Shown here: positions 44,204 to 53,242 of the stretch, in pieces
Numbering within the stretch: position 1 is the stretch's first letter
How the letters are laid out: the number at the start of each line of letters is the position of its first letter
Assembly (NCBI GenBank): GCA_047947135.1
Contig: CP170457.1
Span: 248,001-312,000, forward strand
DNA length: 64,000 bases
Direction of reading: 5' to 3'
DNA from: Planctobacterium sp047947135
GTDB taxonomy: Bacteria; Pseudomonadota; Gammaproteobacteria; Enterobacterales; Alteromonadaceae
Notes under the pieces: generated by a model
Seen by the model: the letters and a program-made list of their open reading frames with translations, nothing else
What the model was told of the DNA's origin: nothing
Database searches by the model: none
Made by a program: the position numbers and the translations under genes

Positions 44204-45535
44204 TTACTCTCCACCAATCTGCATGGATTCAATCAACACTGGGCCGGTATAGATGCTGCCGCGTTTTTCCTGCTCTGCACCAATTGCTACAATATTTTGA
44301 TACATGGCACGTAAGCTACCGGCAATCGTCACTTCGTGCACTGGATACTGGATCTCGCCATTTTCTACCCAATAACCCGCCGCTCCTCGGGAATAGTCGC
44401 CATTTACCAGATTAACGCCATGTCCCATCAACTCGGTAACCCAAAGTCCAGTGCCCATTTGTGCTAGTAATTCATCGTTGGATTGACCTGTGGTGCCCAC
44501 CAACCAGTTGTGAATACCACCAGCGTGACCGTTGGTTTGCAATCCCATTTTTCGGGCAGAATAACTGGTCAGCAGATAGTCCTGCAGGACTCCATCTGTG
44601 ACAATCTCCATATTACTTGTGGCCACACCTTCATTGTCAAAGGCGCTGGATGCCAGGGCTTTTTTCAATAATGGCCGCTCCGAAATGTTTAACCAGTCAG
44701 GAAATAGCTGTTCGCCTTTGGAGTCCAATAAAAAAGACGCTTTTCGGTACAGACTGCCACCGCTGATCGCGCTGACGAAGTGTCCAAATAATGCCGGCGC
44801 CAGCTCCTTATCAAAAACAACCGGAGCCGTACGAGTACTGAGTTTCTTCGCACCCAAGCGATTTAAGGTATTTTTTGCTGCCTGAGTCCCGACCACCTGT
44901 GCCGAGTCCAGTTCTGCCATATCGCGGGCAACCGAATAGGCATAGTCCCGCTGCATATCACCATCCTGTTCCGCTATCAGTACGGCACTGAGGCTGTAAC
45001 GTGAGCTGGGGTAACCAACATTTACTCCATGGGTGTTGCCATATACCTTAACCCCCAGATTGGCATTGTAACTGGCACCGTCAGAATTATTGATTCTAGG
45101 ATCGACATCCAATGCGATACTTTCAGTGGTTTTTGCCAGCTCAATACCGGCTTCCGCATCCAGCTCCTGGGGATGATATAAATCGAGGTCAGGTGCATTC
45201 TGTATCATCAATTCTTTGTCAGCCAGACCTGAACAAGGATCTTCACTGGTAAATTTGGCAATCTGAATAGCTTTTTCGACACTTTGTTGCAAAGCGCTTT
45301 TGCTCAAATCCGCTGTCGAGGCGCTGCCCTTACATTTACCAACGTAAACAGTTATGCCTAACCCACCGTCATTGTTAAATTCTACGGTTTCTACTTCTTT
45401 TAAACGGGTACTTACCGAGATACCCTGCACTTTACTCATGCTGGCTTCAGCATGATCGGCACCTTTAGCTTTTGCCATGTCTAACACGTCTTGAACGACC
45501 TGTTTTATCTCGGCAAGTTGCTGTTCTGCATTCAT
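44204..45535 (-). CDS. pmbA: PmbA/TldE subunit of the TldD-TldE peptidase
   Basis: The 443-residue protein matches PmbA (TldE), the subunit that pairs with TldD. It has the family opening (AKGADHAEASMSKVQGISVSTR) and GGLGITVYVGKCKGSAST, and it lacks the HExxxH zinc motif, as expected since TldD carries it. The heterodimer degrades unfolded peptides, matures microcin B17 and processes some RiPP leaders. It is divergent from darP and separated from tldD (50970-52418) by several unrelated genes. Confidence 0.95.
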   Translation of the reverse strand: MNAEQQLAEIKQVVQDVLDMAKAKGADHAEASMSKVQGISVSTRLKEVETVEFNNDGGLGITVYVGKCKGSASTADLSKSALQQSVEKAIQIAKFTSEDPCSGLADKELMIQNAPDLDLYHPQELDAEAGIELAKTTESIALDVDPRINNSDGASYNANLGVKVYGNTHGVNVGYPSSRYSLSAVLIAEQDGDMQRDYAYSVARDMAELDSAQVVGTQAAKNTLNRLGAKKLSTRTAPVVFDKELAPALFGHFVSAISGGSLYRKASFLLDSKGEQLFPDWLNISERPLLKKALASSAFDNEGVATSNMEIVTDGVLQDYLLTSYSARKMGLQTNGHAGGIHNWLVGTTGQSNDELLAQMGTGLWVTELMGHGVNLVNGDYSRGAAGYWVENGEIQYPVHEVTIAGSLRAMYQNIVAIGAEQEKRGSIYTGPVLIESMQIGGE

Positions 45536-45632
45536 AAACTGGATATTCCTTTAGGTCATTCGACCTTTGCTATTCATTTACTTCTGGGCAATCGTTACAA
45601 TTCACCTCAAGTGTACCATTAAAGAAGAAAAT

Positions 45633-46154
45633 ATGGGTGATGATCTCTTTTCCGACGCTGATTTTGGCGAGGAAGAATTTAAAAGTAAAACGCAGATAAA
45701 AAAAGAATTGCTGGCGTTGGTGGATCTTGGCGAAGAGCTGGTAAATCTGGGTAAGTCCGCGCTGGAAAAAATGCCACTGGACAGTGAGTTACGCGATGCT
45801 GTCGATGCGGCACGAGACATGCATAGAAAAAAATCGTCATATAAACGTCAGTTGCAGTTTATCGGTAAACTACTGCGTTCTCGCGACACCGCCCCAATTG
45901 AAGAGGCGTTGGAAAATGTCAAAGGGCAGCAATTACAGGCCCGCGCGCACTTTCATATGCTTGAGCAGCTTAGGGATAAACTGGTAGACGATGGTGATCA
46001 AGCGTTGCAGGACCTGTTGCAAGAACACAGTCAACTGGACAGGCAACGCTTACGACAGTGGATACGTCAGGCGAAAAAAGAACGAGAGACAAATAAGCCA
46101 CCTAAAGCGTATCGTGAAATTTTTCAGTACTTAAAAGATGAATTAAAAGAGTAA
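45633..46154 (+). CDS. darP: DarP/YjgA ribosome maturation protein (DUF615)
   Basis: The 173-residue, highly charged helical protein begins DDLFSDADFGEEEFKSKTQIKKE, with the DUF615 features LVDLGEELVNLGKSALEKMPL and RQRLRQWIRQAKKERETNKPPKAYREIF. DarP (YjgA) binds the late 50S precursor at the peptidyl-transferase region. I chose the ATG at 45633 because it gives the family start; upstream in-frame codons would run into the pmbA promoter region. darP and pmbA are divergent neighbours, the usual arrangement in gammaproteobacteria. Confidence 0.94.
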   Translation: MGDDLFSDADFGEEEFKSKTQIKKELLALVDLGEELVNLGKSALEKMPLDSELRDAVDAARDMHRKKSSYKRQLQFIGKLLRSRDTAPIEEALENVKGQQLQARAHFHMLEQLRDKLVDDGDQALQDLLQEHSQLDRQRLRQWIRQAKKERETNKPPKAYREIFQYLKDELKE

Positions 46155-46159
46155 AACAC

Positions 46160-48991
46160 ATGTGCGCCAGAATACTACTTCTTCCCTTACTATTGGTTTT
46201 ATTAGCAGCGTGTGGAGGAGGTAGCTCAGGCGCCAACGGCCCAGACCCTTTTGGCACTGGCAATGAATCGGTTCCCGCATTGTCTGTGGCGATTTTGGAC
46301 AGTGTCTGCAACAGTGTCAGCGAAGCGTCTTTCAGCAGCAATGCTGATATCTGCGTGCAAGCCACTCTGACAATTGATAACAGTATTGCGGCCGGAGAAG
46401 TGGTCAGTTTTACACTGGGTTCCGGAATAGGTGAACTGTCAGCCAGCACGGCACTTACCGATAGCAATGGTGTTGCGGAGGTTTTTATCTCCAACACGGC
46501 TTTGGAAACAGGTGCCGATAGCATCACCGCGACCTACAGCATTGCTTCAGCTACTGCCAGTTACGAATATACTGCTGCAGAGACTATATTGTCACTCACA
46601 GTAAGAGATGCTTCCTGCAATACGGTTACCTCCCCCAGCTTTACCACGAACCAGAATATCTGTGTTCAGGCACTTCTCAGCACTGATGGTGCGCCTGTCA
46701 GTTCAGAAGTCGTCAGTTTCACACTTGCTGGCAGTCCCGGTAGCTTATCAACCAGCAGTGCGCTGACTAACAGTCTCGGTATTGCGCAGGTGATTATTTC
46801 CAATGAAGATGCCAATGCTGGCGCTTCGTCGGTATCTGCAAGCTTCAGCAGTTTGACTGAGAGTGCCAACTATGAATATCTTGCGCTCCCACCGGAAGTT
46901 TCCCTGATCCCCGAAATTCAAATCAGCATGTATCAAAATGGCAATCAAATCAGTCGTTTTCGAGCCGAAGAACAGGTGCAAATTCAGGCTCTGGTTTTGG
47001 ATGCTGATGATGCCCCAGTGGCAGACGCTATAGTCACTTTTAGTCTGCAAGGCAGCGGCCCGGTTTTATCGCCCACGACTGCACTGACCAATTCCTCGGG
47101 CATCGCTCAGGTCGGCATGACCGCTGATGACAACAGCCTCGGCGCATTTGCGGTACAGGCCAGTGTTACCCTGGACAGTTTTGAGTTTACTGATTCTTTA
47201 AACTTTGAAGTGCAGGCGTCCGATACCGTCATCGACGAAAGTGCCACACGTTTTGGTCACATTGACTCGGAAGGGAACTTTGTCGAAGGTATTATCGGCT
47301 CTTCTGCCGAAGTTGATGGTGAGGTGGTGATCAGTGCTGGGGCAACTGTCGGCTTTACAGTTGCACTGGTAGATGAACAGGACAATCGCCTGCAAACGCC
47401 AACGCCCGTCAGTTTTACTTCGAACTGTGTTAGCAATGGACAAGCAACAATAGATGCAACAGTCACTACAATAAACGGCGTGGCGTCGGCGACATTTGAA
47501 GATATAAACTGTGCTGGCAGCAGCGGCAACAGCGATCAAATTATCGCATCGGTTGTGATAAATAATACGACGCTGACTATCACGCGTGAGCTAACTATAC
47601 AGCCTGAGAACATCGGCTCCGTGTCTTTTGTTTCTGCGACACCCGACGAAATTGTACTGTCTGGCACGGGCGGACAAAACAGTGCCTCGGTCTCAACCCT
47701 GGTATTTCAAGTCAATGGTGAATTAGGCAATCCGTTAGCACAGCAACAAGTTAACTTTGCACTCAACACCACTACTGGTGGTTTGACCTTGTCCCCCAGT
47801 AGCGGATTGACCAATTCCTCTGGCCAGGTGAGCACCCGAGTCACCGCCGGGAGTGTTCCCACGGCTGTCAGGGTGACAGCAACAGCAACAGGCTCAGATG
47901 GCAGCGTGATCCGCACCCAGTCAGATCTGCTAAGTGTGAATACCGGTCTTCCGGATCAAAACAGTTTCAGCATGTCATCGACGTTATTAAATCCAGAAGC
48001 CTTTTCTATTGATGGGCAGACGGCCACGATTACGGTGCGATTAGCCGATTCATTTAATAACCCGGTACCCAATGGGACGACAGTAAACTTTACTACCGAA
48101 GGAGGCACAATCGAGTCCACCTGCTCTACCGGTGAAGATGAAGCTGGAGATATCGATCAGGATGCAGAAAATACCGGAACCTGTTCGGTCACCTGGACCA
48201 GCAGCAATCCGCGCCCTAATGACCACCGCATCACTATCCTGGCCACTGCCATAGGTCATGAAACGCTTTTCGATAGCAATGGTAACAATGCCTATGATGA
48301 TGCCGACGGAGGGCCAATTCTGGACACCTCTGATGCTGGCTTTTCTGTCAGTCAGTATGGTGAAACCGGCTTTGTTGATATGTCAGAAGCCTGGCGTGAT
48401 GATGACGAAGATGAGAATAAAGATCCGTCGGAGATCTTTATCGACTACAACAATAATGGCAGCTTTGATGCCGCTGACGGATTATTCTCCGGCCCACAGT
48501 GCACCGCTGGCAGCATGTGTGGCGAGGACGAAAGCGCCACACTGCATGTCCGAAAATCCCTGGTTATGATCATGTCTGGCTCGAATGCTTTGTGGCGTTT
48601 ATATTTTGCGGCCCCAAATGACCCAGACTATTTTAATGACGCCAATGTCGCCGTCACTAACGACCCCAATGTAACGGCCAGCGGTGATTTAAATATTCCG
48701 GATGATGAAACGCGTCAAATCACTCTGGTATATTATGATGAAGCAGAACAGCTTCTACCTGCCGGGACCGCCGTCGGTGTGGTGAACACCGACAACTCCA
48801 TAGGTACAACTATTGATACGGTGGCAAATTCCAATCGTCGGGAAAACAGCGCAGTGCCGGGCAGCCTGGTGGTTATCGGCAATCTCACCAATCAGACCGG
48901 GGCTGAATCATCAAGCAGTAGCTTTAGCTTTGTTATTGATTCGCCCGCAGGCATCAGGACAAACGTGAATTACACCGTGGTTTTTGAGTAG
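46160..48991 (+). CDS. Large surface lipoprotein with bacterial Ig-like repeats
   Basis: The 943-residue protein has a lipoprotein signal ending LLAAC, giving lipidated Cys18. It is followed by repeated invasin/intimin-type Ig-like modules, recognisable by recurring VSFTL..G..G.LS...ALT.S.G.A.V.I units near residues 75, 170, 285, 400, 520 and 660. Cysteine pairs inside modules probably form disulfides. The C-terminal third has Asp/Asn-rich loops (DSNGNNAYDDADGG, DYNNNGSFDAADG) that resemble EF-hand-like calcium sites. Such proteins usually reach the outer surface and act in adhesion, but no secretion partner is nearby. It starts six bases after darP and may be cotranscribed. Codon use is like the neighbours. 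Confidence 0.9.
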   Translation: MCARILLLPLLLVLLAACGGGSSGANGPDPFGTGNESVPALSVAILDSVCNSVSEASFSSNADICVQATLTIDNSIAAGEVVSFTLGSGIGELSASTALTDSNGVAEVFISNTALETGADSITATYSIASATASYEYTAAETILSLTVRDASCNTVTSPSFTTNQNICVQALLSTDGAPVSSEVVSFTLAGSPGSLSTSSALTNSLGIAQVIISNEDANAGASSVSASFSSLTESANYEYLALPPEVSLIPEIQISMYQNGNQISRFRAEEQVQIQALVLDADDAPVADAIVTFSLQGSGPVLSPTTALTNSSGIAQVGMTADDNSLGAFAVQASVTLDSFEFTDSLNFEVQASDTVIDESATRFGHIDSEGNFVEGIIGSSAEVDGEVVISAGATVGFTVALVDEQDNRLQTPTPVSFTSNCVSNGQATIDATVTTINGVASATFEDINCAGSSGNSDQIIASVVINNTTLTITRELTIQPENIGSVSFVSATPDEIVLSGTGGQNSASVSTLVFQVNGELGNPLAQQQVNFALNTTTGGLTLSPSSGLTNSSGQVSTRVTAGSVPTAVRVTATATGSDGSVIRTQSDLLSVNTGLPDQNSFSMSSTLLNPEAFSIDGQTATITVRLADSFNNPVPNGTTVNFTTEGGTIESTCSTGEDEAGDIDQDAENTGTCSVTWTSSNPRPNDHRITILATAIGHETLFDSNGNNAYDDADGGPILDTSDAGFSVSQYGETGFVDMSEAWRDDDEDENKDPSEIFIDYNNNGSFDAADGLFSGPQCTAGSMCGEDESATLHVRKSLVMIMSGSNALWRLYFAAPNDPDYFNDANVAVTNDPNVTASGDLNIPDDETRQITLVYYDEAEQLLPAGTAVGVVNTDNSIGTTIDTVANSNRRENSAVPGSLVVIGNLTNQTGAESSSSSFSFVIDSPAGIRTNVNYTVVFE

Positions 48992-49000
48992 TGCCTACCA

Positions 49001-49042
49001 AACAAACCATCACATATACAAAGTAATAGGTGATGGTTTGTT
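49001..49042. terminator. 13-bp perfect hairpin after the Ig-repeat lipoprotein gene
   Basis: AACAAACCATCAC (49001-49013) and GTGATGGTTTGTT (49030-49042) are perfectly complementary with a 16-base loop, beginning 10 bases after the stop codon. There is no long T-tract, so termination efficiency is uncertain; an RNA-stabilising 3' hairpin is an alternative. Confidence 0.6.
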
Positions 49043-49107
49043 ACACTTAGGTAAATTGCCGATGGTGAGTTAGACTCACTGAGTATAAATGATGTAGAGA
49101 GTTTCCT

Positions 49108-49911
49108 GTGACAAACCCTGTGACAAACAAAGTATGGTGGGGCAACGTTAAGTTTGACGCGGACGAAGTGAAAGTATGGCAAATCGGTGAGCGCAAAGTT
49201 GCCATTCAGCGTCGCGATAAACAATGGATTGTGTGGAATAAAGAAACACCGGAAGAAAACGCCGCAAAAATCACTGTCAAAGCTTTAAAATCAGCTCAAT
49301 CATTTACTGACGTCCCTTTTAGTCGCTTTGTATTTTCCAAAACCGAACCACTGTTGGCGGTATCGCCTGCTTTGGCTGACCGCCCAATCATTGCGCGCCC
49401 GGCTGCGAAATTAAACGTGCCACCAGGTCAACAGATAGAAGTATTTATCAGCACCCCTCTGTGGTTTAAGGCATCACCTGAAAATCATGATTGTTTAATT
49501 GCCGATCTGCCATTCTGGCGGCCGTCCGATTCATGGTTCGGCCCATCTACAATGGAGGGCGAGTTTTGTTATTCCAAGTTCACCGAAGCGAGAGTTGATT
49601 TACAACAATTGACACCCCTGTCTCACCGAGCGATTACACCAATACTGATTCGTAATGATTATGATGAGGCTTTGGTTATTGAGCGAATCAATTTACCGAC
49701 ACCTTATTTGAGTTTGTATACGGATAAAGAAAACAAGTTTTGGAGCAATCAGATTGAGATAGTGCATCACAACGATGAAAATAAAACGGGCTTAAAAGTG
49801 AAAGACCAAGCGCCAGAACAGCTAAGTAACGAACCGCTGTTAGTTGCAGGTCCGCGAATTAGTTTTCACAACAATCACTTCGTCCGGTCAATTAAAAGTC
49901 TGTTGGGATAA
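49108..49911 (+). CDS. DUF432-like protein paired with an MscS channel
   Basis: The 267-residue soluble protein resembles DUF432 members: WWGNVKFDADEVKVWQIGERKVAIQRR at the start, a beta-rich core with PPGQQIEVFISTPLWFKA, and a C-terminal half with ITPILIRNDYDEALVIERINLPTPYLSLY. No signal peptide or membrane segment is seen. The family's function is unknown. The gene precedes an MscS-type channel gene by 25 bases, and I recall the same pairing in other marine bacteria, so a regulatory or accessory role at the channel is plausible. GTG is the start; a second GTG lies five codons later. Confidence 0.8.
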   Translation: MTNPVTNKVWWGNVKFDADEVKVWQIGERKVAIQRRDKQWIVWNKETPEENAAKITVKALKSAQSFTDVPFSRFVFSKTEPLLAVSPALADRPIIARPAAKLNVPPGQQIEVFISTPLWFKASPENHDCLIADLPFWRPSDSWFGPSTMEGEFCYSKFTEARVDLQQLTPLSHRAITPILIRNDYDEALVIERINLPTPYLSLYTDKENKFWSNQIEIVHHNDENKTGLKVKDQAPEQLSNEPLLVAGPRISFHNNHFVRSIKSLLG

Positions 49912-49936
49912 TTCACAACAGAGGAGCTACTAAACT

Positions 49937-50815
49937 ATGCAAGAATCCAGCGTTTCTCTTCTCGAACAATTCAATCTGATCGCTTCGACCAAAGCACTGC
50001 TAATACTGGTAGTGGGGTACATTCTGGCAAGAGTGGCCAGTACCGCTGTGGAACGGTTTAATATCGCTAATCTTAGCGCCCATGCAAAGAAGCTATTTCA
50101 GCGTGCGGTGTATTACATCATTCTGATACTGATGGTTATCTCCGCACTGCGAGAGCTTGGATTTGATTTAAGTGTACTGCTGGGAGCAGCAGGCATACTC
50201 AGTGTGGCGATTGGATTCGCTTCACAAACTTCTGCCTCTAATTTGATCAGCGGCCTATTTTTGATGGTCGAGCGACCTTTTTCTATTGGAGATGTTATTC
50301 GTGTCGATGCCACCACCGGTGAAGTTATTTCGATAGATTTGCTGTCAGTGAAATTGCGTACCTTTGACAACCTGTTTGTGCGTATTCCTAACGAATCCAT
50401 GATCAAATCTCAAGTGACTACGATGACTAAGTTTCCGATTCGTCGAGCAGATCTACAGATAGGGATAGCGTACAAAGAAGACATTGAAGTGGTAAAGGGC
50501 ATTTTAAATGAGATTGCCGAAAAAAATGTTATGTGTCTGGATGAGCCAGCACCATTATTTATCTTGTTAGGGTTTGGCAGTTCCTCGGTAGATATTCAAT
50601 TTTCAGTATGGGCAAAGCGTGAAAACTTTTTGACACTGAAAAATAGTATGTACCAGCAAATCAAAAAGGCATTTGACCAGCATGGAATCGAAATTCCGTT
50701 TCCTCATGTCAGCCTGTATTCAGGATCTGTCACCCAGCCTATCCCTGTTGCAATTAACGCAAGCACAGAAGCTGTCAGCGCCGTTGACAGTGAAAACGTG
50801 AAGCACTCTGGATAA
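49937..50815 (+). CDS. Small-conductance mechanosensitive channel, MscS family
   Basis: The 292-residue channel has three transmembrane helices (about 17-35, 55-77, 82-115). The pore-lining TM3 reads LLGAAGILSVAIGFASQTSASNLISG; this is the Gly/Ala-packed helix that closes the MscS pore. A beta-domain (PFSIGDVIRVDATTGEV) and an alpha/beta C-terminal domain ending GIEIPFPHVSLY follow. These channels release solutes on hypo-osmotic shock. It is cotranscribed with the upstream DUF432-like gene and has GAGGAG ahead of the ATG. Confidence 0.95.
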   Translation: MQESSVSLLEQFNLIASTKALLILVVGYILARVASTAVERFNIANLSAHAKKLFQRAVYYIILILMVISALRELGFDLSVLLGAAGILSVAIGFASQTSASNLISGLFLMVERPFSIGDVIRVDATTGEVISIDLLSVKLRTFDNLFVRIPNESMIKSQVTTMTKFPIRRADLQIGIAYKEDIEVVKGILNEIAEKNVMCLDEPAPLFILLGFGSSSVDIQFSVWAKRENFLTLKNSMYQQIKKAFDQHGIEIPFPHVSLYSGSVTQPIPVAINASTEAVSAVDSENVKHSG

Positions 50816-50908
50816 AATAAGGCAAGCGGAATAACCAACCGACTGATCGGCACAAGGTGATTTGTGTGGTGGTCACAAAAGTTGTTGAGACATTCCGCTA
50901 TTAAGACT

Positions 50909-50945
50909 GGAATCAGCGCAGCTGAGTGGCTATGAGGCTGATTCC
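50909..50945. terminator. Inverted repeat between convergent MscS and tldD genes
   Basis: GGAATCAGC (50909-50917) pairs perfectly with GCTGATTCC (50937-50945) around a 19-base loop. A wider repeat, GCGGAAT near 50829 and ATTCCGC near 50892, also occurs. Both genes converge on this spot, so a bidirectional 3' hairpin is likely; neither side has a strong T-tract. Confidence 0.45.
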
Positions 50946-50969
50946 TGAGATTTCCTGTACGGTTTACAA

Positions 50970-52418
50970 CTAAACAGTACCACCTACCGTCAACTCGTCT
51001 ACTTTCAAAGTCGGCTGGCCAACACCCACTGGAACGCTTTGACCATCTTTACCGCAAACGCCAACGCCTCTGTCTAGTGACAGGTCGTTGCCTATCATCG
51101 ATACCTTACCCATGACTTCAGGGCCGTTGCCGATCAAGGTCGCACCTTTTACCGGTGCCGTGATTTTGCCATTTTCGATCAAATAAGCTTCTGATGTGGA
51201 AAACACAAACTTGCCAGAGGTGATGTCTACCTGACCGCCACCAAAGTTAGGGGCATAAATCCCTCTTTGAACACTGGCTATGATTTCTTCAGGCTCATGA
51301 TTGCCTGCCAACATAAAGGTATTAGTCATGCGCGGCATAGGTAAATGTGCGTAGGATTCACGGCGGCCATTACCCGTCGGCGCCACACCCATCAATCGGG
51401 CATTTAGCTTGTCCTGCATGTATTTGGTCAGGATACCATCTTCAATCAGCACATTGTGCTGGGTTGGGATCCCTTCATCATCGACATTCAGGGAGCCGCG
51501 ACGATCACTCATAGTTCCATCGTCCACCACGGTTACCCCCTTTGCCGCAACCTGCTCGCCGATACGACCACTGAAGGTTGACGCACCTTTGCGGTTAAAA
51601 TCACCTTCCAGACCATGTCCTACAGCCTCATGCAACAACACACCTGGCCAACCAGAACCTAATACCACAGGCATCACTCCGGCGGGCGCATCAATGGCCT
51701 GCAGGTTAATATTAGCCATATGCAGCGCTTCATCAGCCAATTGCTGATAACGCGGTACACCGTCTTCACTTTGACTAAAAAAGTCATAGGTAAATCGGCC
51801 GCCAGCTCCGGCACTGCCTCGCTCGCGCCGACCATCACGCTCTATGATAACTGAGCAGTTAAGGCGAATAAGAGGGCGCATATCGGTACTCAGCGTACCG
51901 TCAGTCGCAGCAACCAGTATCTCTTCATAGACACCAGATAGACTCACAATAACCTGTGAAATATCCGGTTCCTGCTTCCGCACATATTCGTCCACCAAAC
52001 GCAAAATAGCGACCTTTTCGCTTTCCTGCATCGCCATTACGGGGTTGTTGGGATTGTATATGGCCTTAGTTTTCGCTGGTGCAAATGTCGATACCTGATG
52101 TTTGCCACCGTTTGGTGAAATTGTTCGGGCGGCTTTTGCGGCGGTTAATAATGCGTCTTTAGTAATCTCATCAGAGTAAGCAAATCCGGTTTTTTCGCCA
52201 CAGACAGCGCGCACACCAACACCGCGCTCAATATTATAACTGCCTTCTTTGATGATACCGTCTTCCAGTACCCAGGTTTCGTGTTGACTGGATTGGAAAT
52301 AAAAATCCGCAAAATCATTATCGTGCTGATAAATAACACCTAATGCGGTTTCCAGATCCTGTAATTGCAGACCTGAATCATGTAATAAATTATCGATAAC
52401 AGGATTAGACAAGTTCAC
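50970..52418 (-). CDS. tldD: Metalloprotease subunit TldD
   Basis: The 482-residue catalytic partner of PmbA carries the zinc motif HEAVGHGLEGD, with FNRKGASTFSGRIGEQVAA following. The C-terminal half has GGGQVDITSGKFVFSTSEAYLIENG and GNGPEVMGKVSMIGND, also family-specific. It works with TldE as a peptidase on unstructured peptides and on some ribosomally made peptide precursors. The start overlaps the nitrilase stop by 14 bases, and the block nitrilase-tldD is conserved downstream of yhdP in gammaproteobacteria. Confidence 0.96.
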   Translation of the reverse strand: MNLSNPVIDNLLHDSGLQLQDLETALGVIYQHDNDFADFYFQSSQHETWVLEDGIIKEGSYNIERGVGVRAVCGEKTGFAYSDEITKDALLTAAKAARTISPNGGKHQVSTFAPAKTKAIYNPNNPVMAMQESEKVAILRLVDEYVRKQEPDISQVIVSLSGVYEEILVAATDGTLSTDMRPLIRLNCSVIIERDGRRERGSAGAGGRFTYDFFSQSEDGVPRYQQLADEALHMANINLQAIDAPAGVMPVVLGSGWPGVLLHEAVGHGLEGDFNRKGASTFSGRIGEQVAAKGVTVVDDGTMSDRRGSLNVDDEGIPTQHNVLIEDGILTKYMQDKLNARLMGVAPTGNGRRESYAHLPMPRMTNTFMLAGNHEPEEIIASVQRGIYAPNFGGGQVDITSGKFVFSTSEAYLIENGKITAPVKGATLIGNGPEVMGKVSMIGNDLSLDRGVGVCGKDGQSVPVGVGQPTLKVDELTVGGTV

Positions 52419-53235
52419 TCCTAAAGCGATTCTGTTTCACAACGGGCATCGCGGTTCTAATTTTTTCAAGGTAGGTTGGATCCATACTGGCCATGACCAC
52501 ACCCGGCTCCTTCGATTTTTTCGCAAGTAGCTCCCCCCACGGAGAGTACACACAGCTATCACCAAAGGTTTCGCGACCATTCGCATGTGTACCGCCCTGA
52601 TTGGCCGCCACAATATAACTCTGATTTTCGATACTTCGGGCTTGCAACAATGCATGCCAGTGGGCCTTACCCGTCGTCTGGGTAAATGCCGCAGGCAAGG
52701 CTAAAACATCAAAGGGTTGCATTGCCAAAAATTGCCCAGCAAAGCGCAGATCATAACACACTGCGACGGCCAAACGACCAAAAGGGGTATCTTCTAATAC
52801 CAGCGTCTGATTTCCCGCCAGAGTATATTTTGACTCACAGTAACTACGGGTATTGTCGGCAACCTCAACATCAAATAAATGGATTTTCTGATATACGGCA
52901 CGTTGCTGTCCGGCATCATCAAACACCAGACAGGAAGCTGTAAATTTGTCTACTGTAGCGGCGCGCACCGGGATGGTGCCGGCAACTATCCAACATTGAT
53001 ATTGTTTCGCCATACGGGCAATCTCAGTCTGCAGTAGGCCATCACCCAATGCCTCTGCCTGCCCCAGCATACTGCGATCACTTGCCCCAAAAAAGCCGAA
53101 ACATTCAGGCAGCACAACTAGCGTGGGCTCTGATGTATCTAGTTTTTGTAATTGCTGTTCAACCTGTTGCAGGTTACTTTGTTTGTCTGGCTCGGATACT
53201 AACTGTATCGCAACCAGTTGCGCGTTACTTGGCAT
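52405..53235 (-). CDS. Nitrilase-superfamily carbon-nitrogen hydrolase
   Basis: The 276-residue enzyme has the Glu-Lys-Cys catalytic triad in its usual contexts: VVLPECFGFFG (Glu), YQKIHLFDVEV (Lys) and VAVCYDLRFAGQF (Cys). This subgroup resembles Nit1/Nit2-type amidases, of which E. coli YbeM and eukaryotic Nit1 hydrolyse deaminated glutathione; I infer the same metabolite-repair role without proof. It lies between yhdP (7 bases) and tldD (14-base overlap), as part of one operon. Confidence 0.93.
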   Translation of the reverse strand: MPSNAQLVAIQLVSEPDKQSNLQQVEQQLQKLDTSEPTLVVLPECFGFFGASDRSMLGQAEALGDGLLQTEIARMAKQYQCWIVAGTIPVRAATVDKFTASCLVFDDAGQQRAVYQKIHLFDVEVADNTRSYCESKYTLAGNQTLVLEDTPFGRLAVAVCYDLRFAGQFLAMQPFDVLALPAAFTQTTGKAHWHALLQARSIENQSYIVAANQGGTHANGRETFGDSCVYSPWGELLAKKSKEPGVVMASMDPTYLEKIRTAMPVVKQNRFRSELV

Positions 53236-53242
53236 AGCCCTA

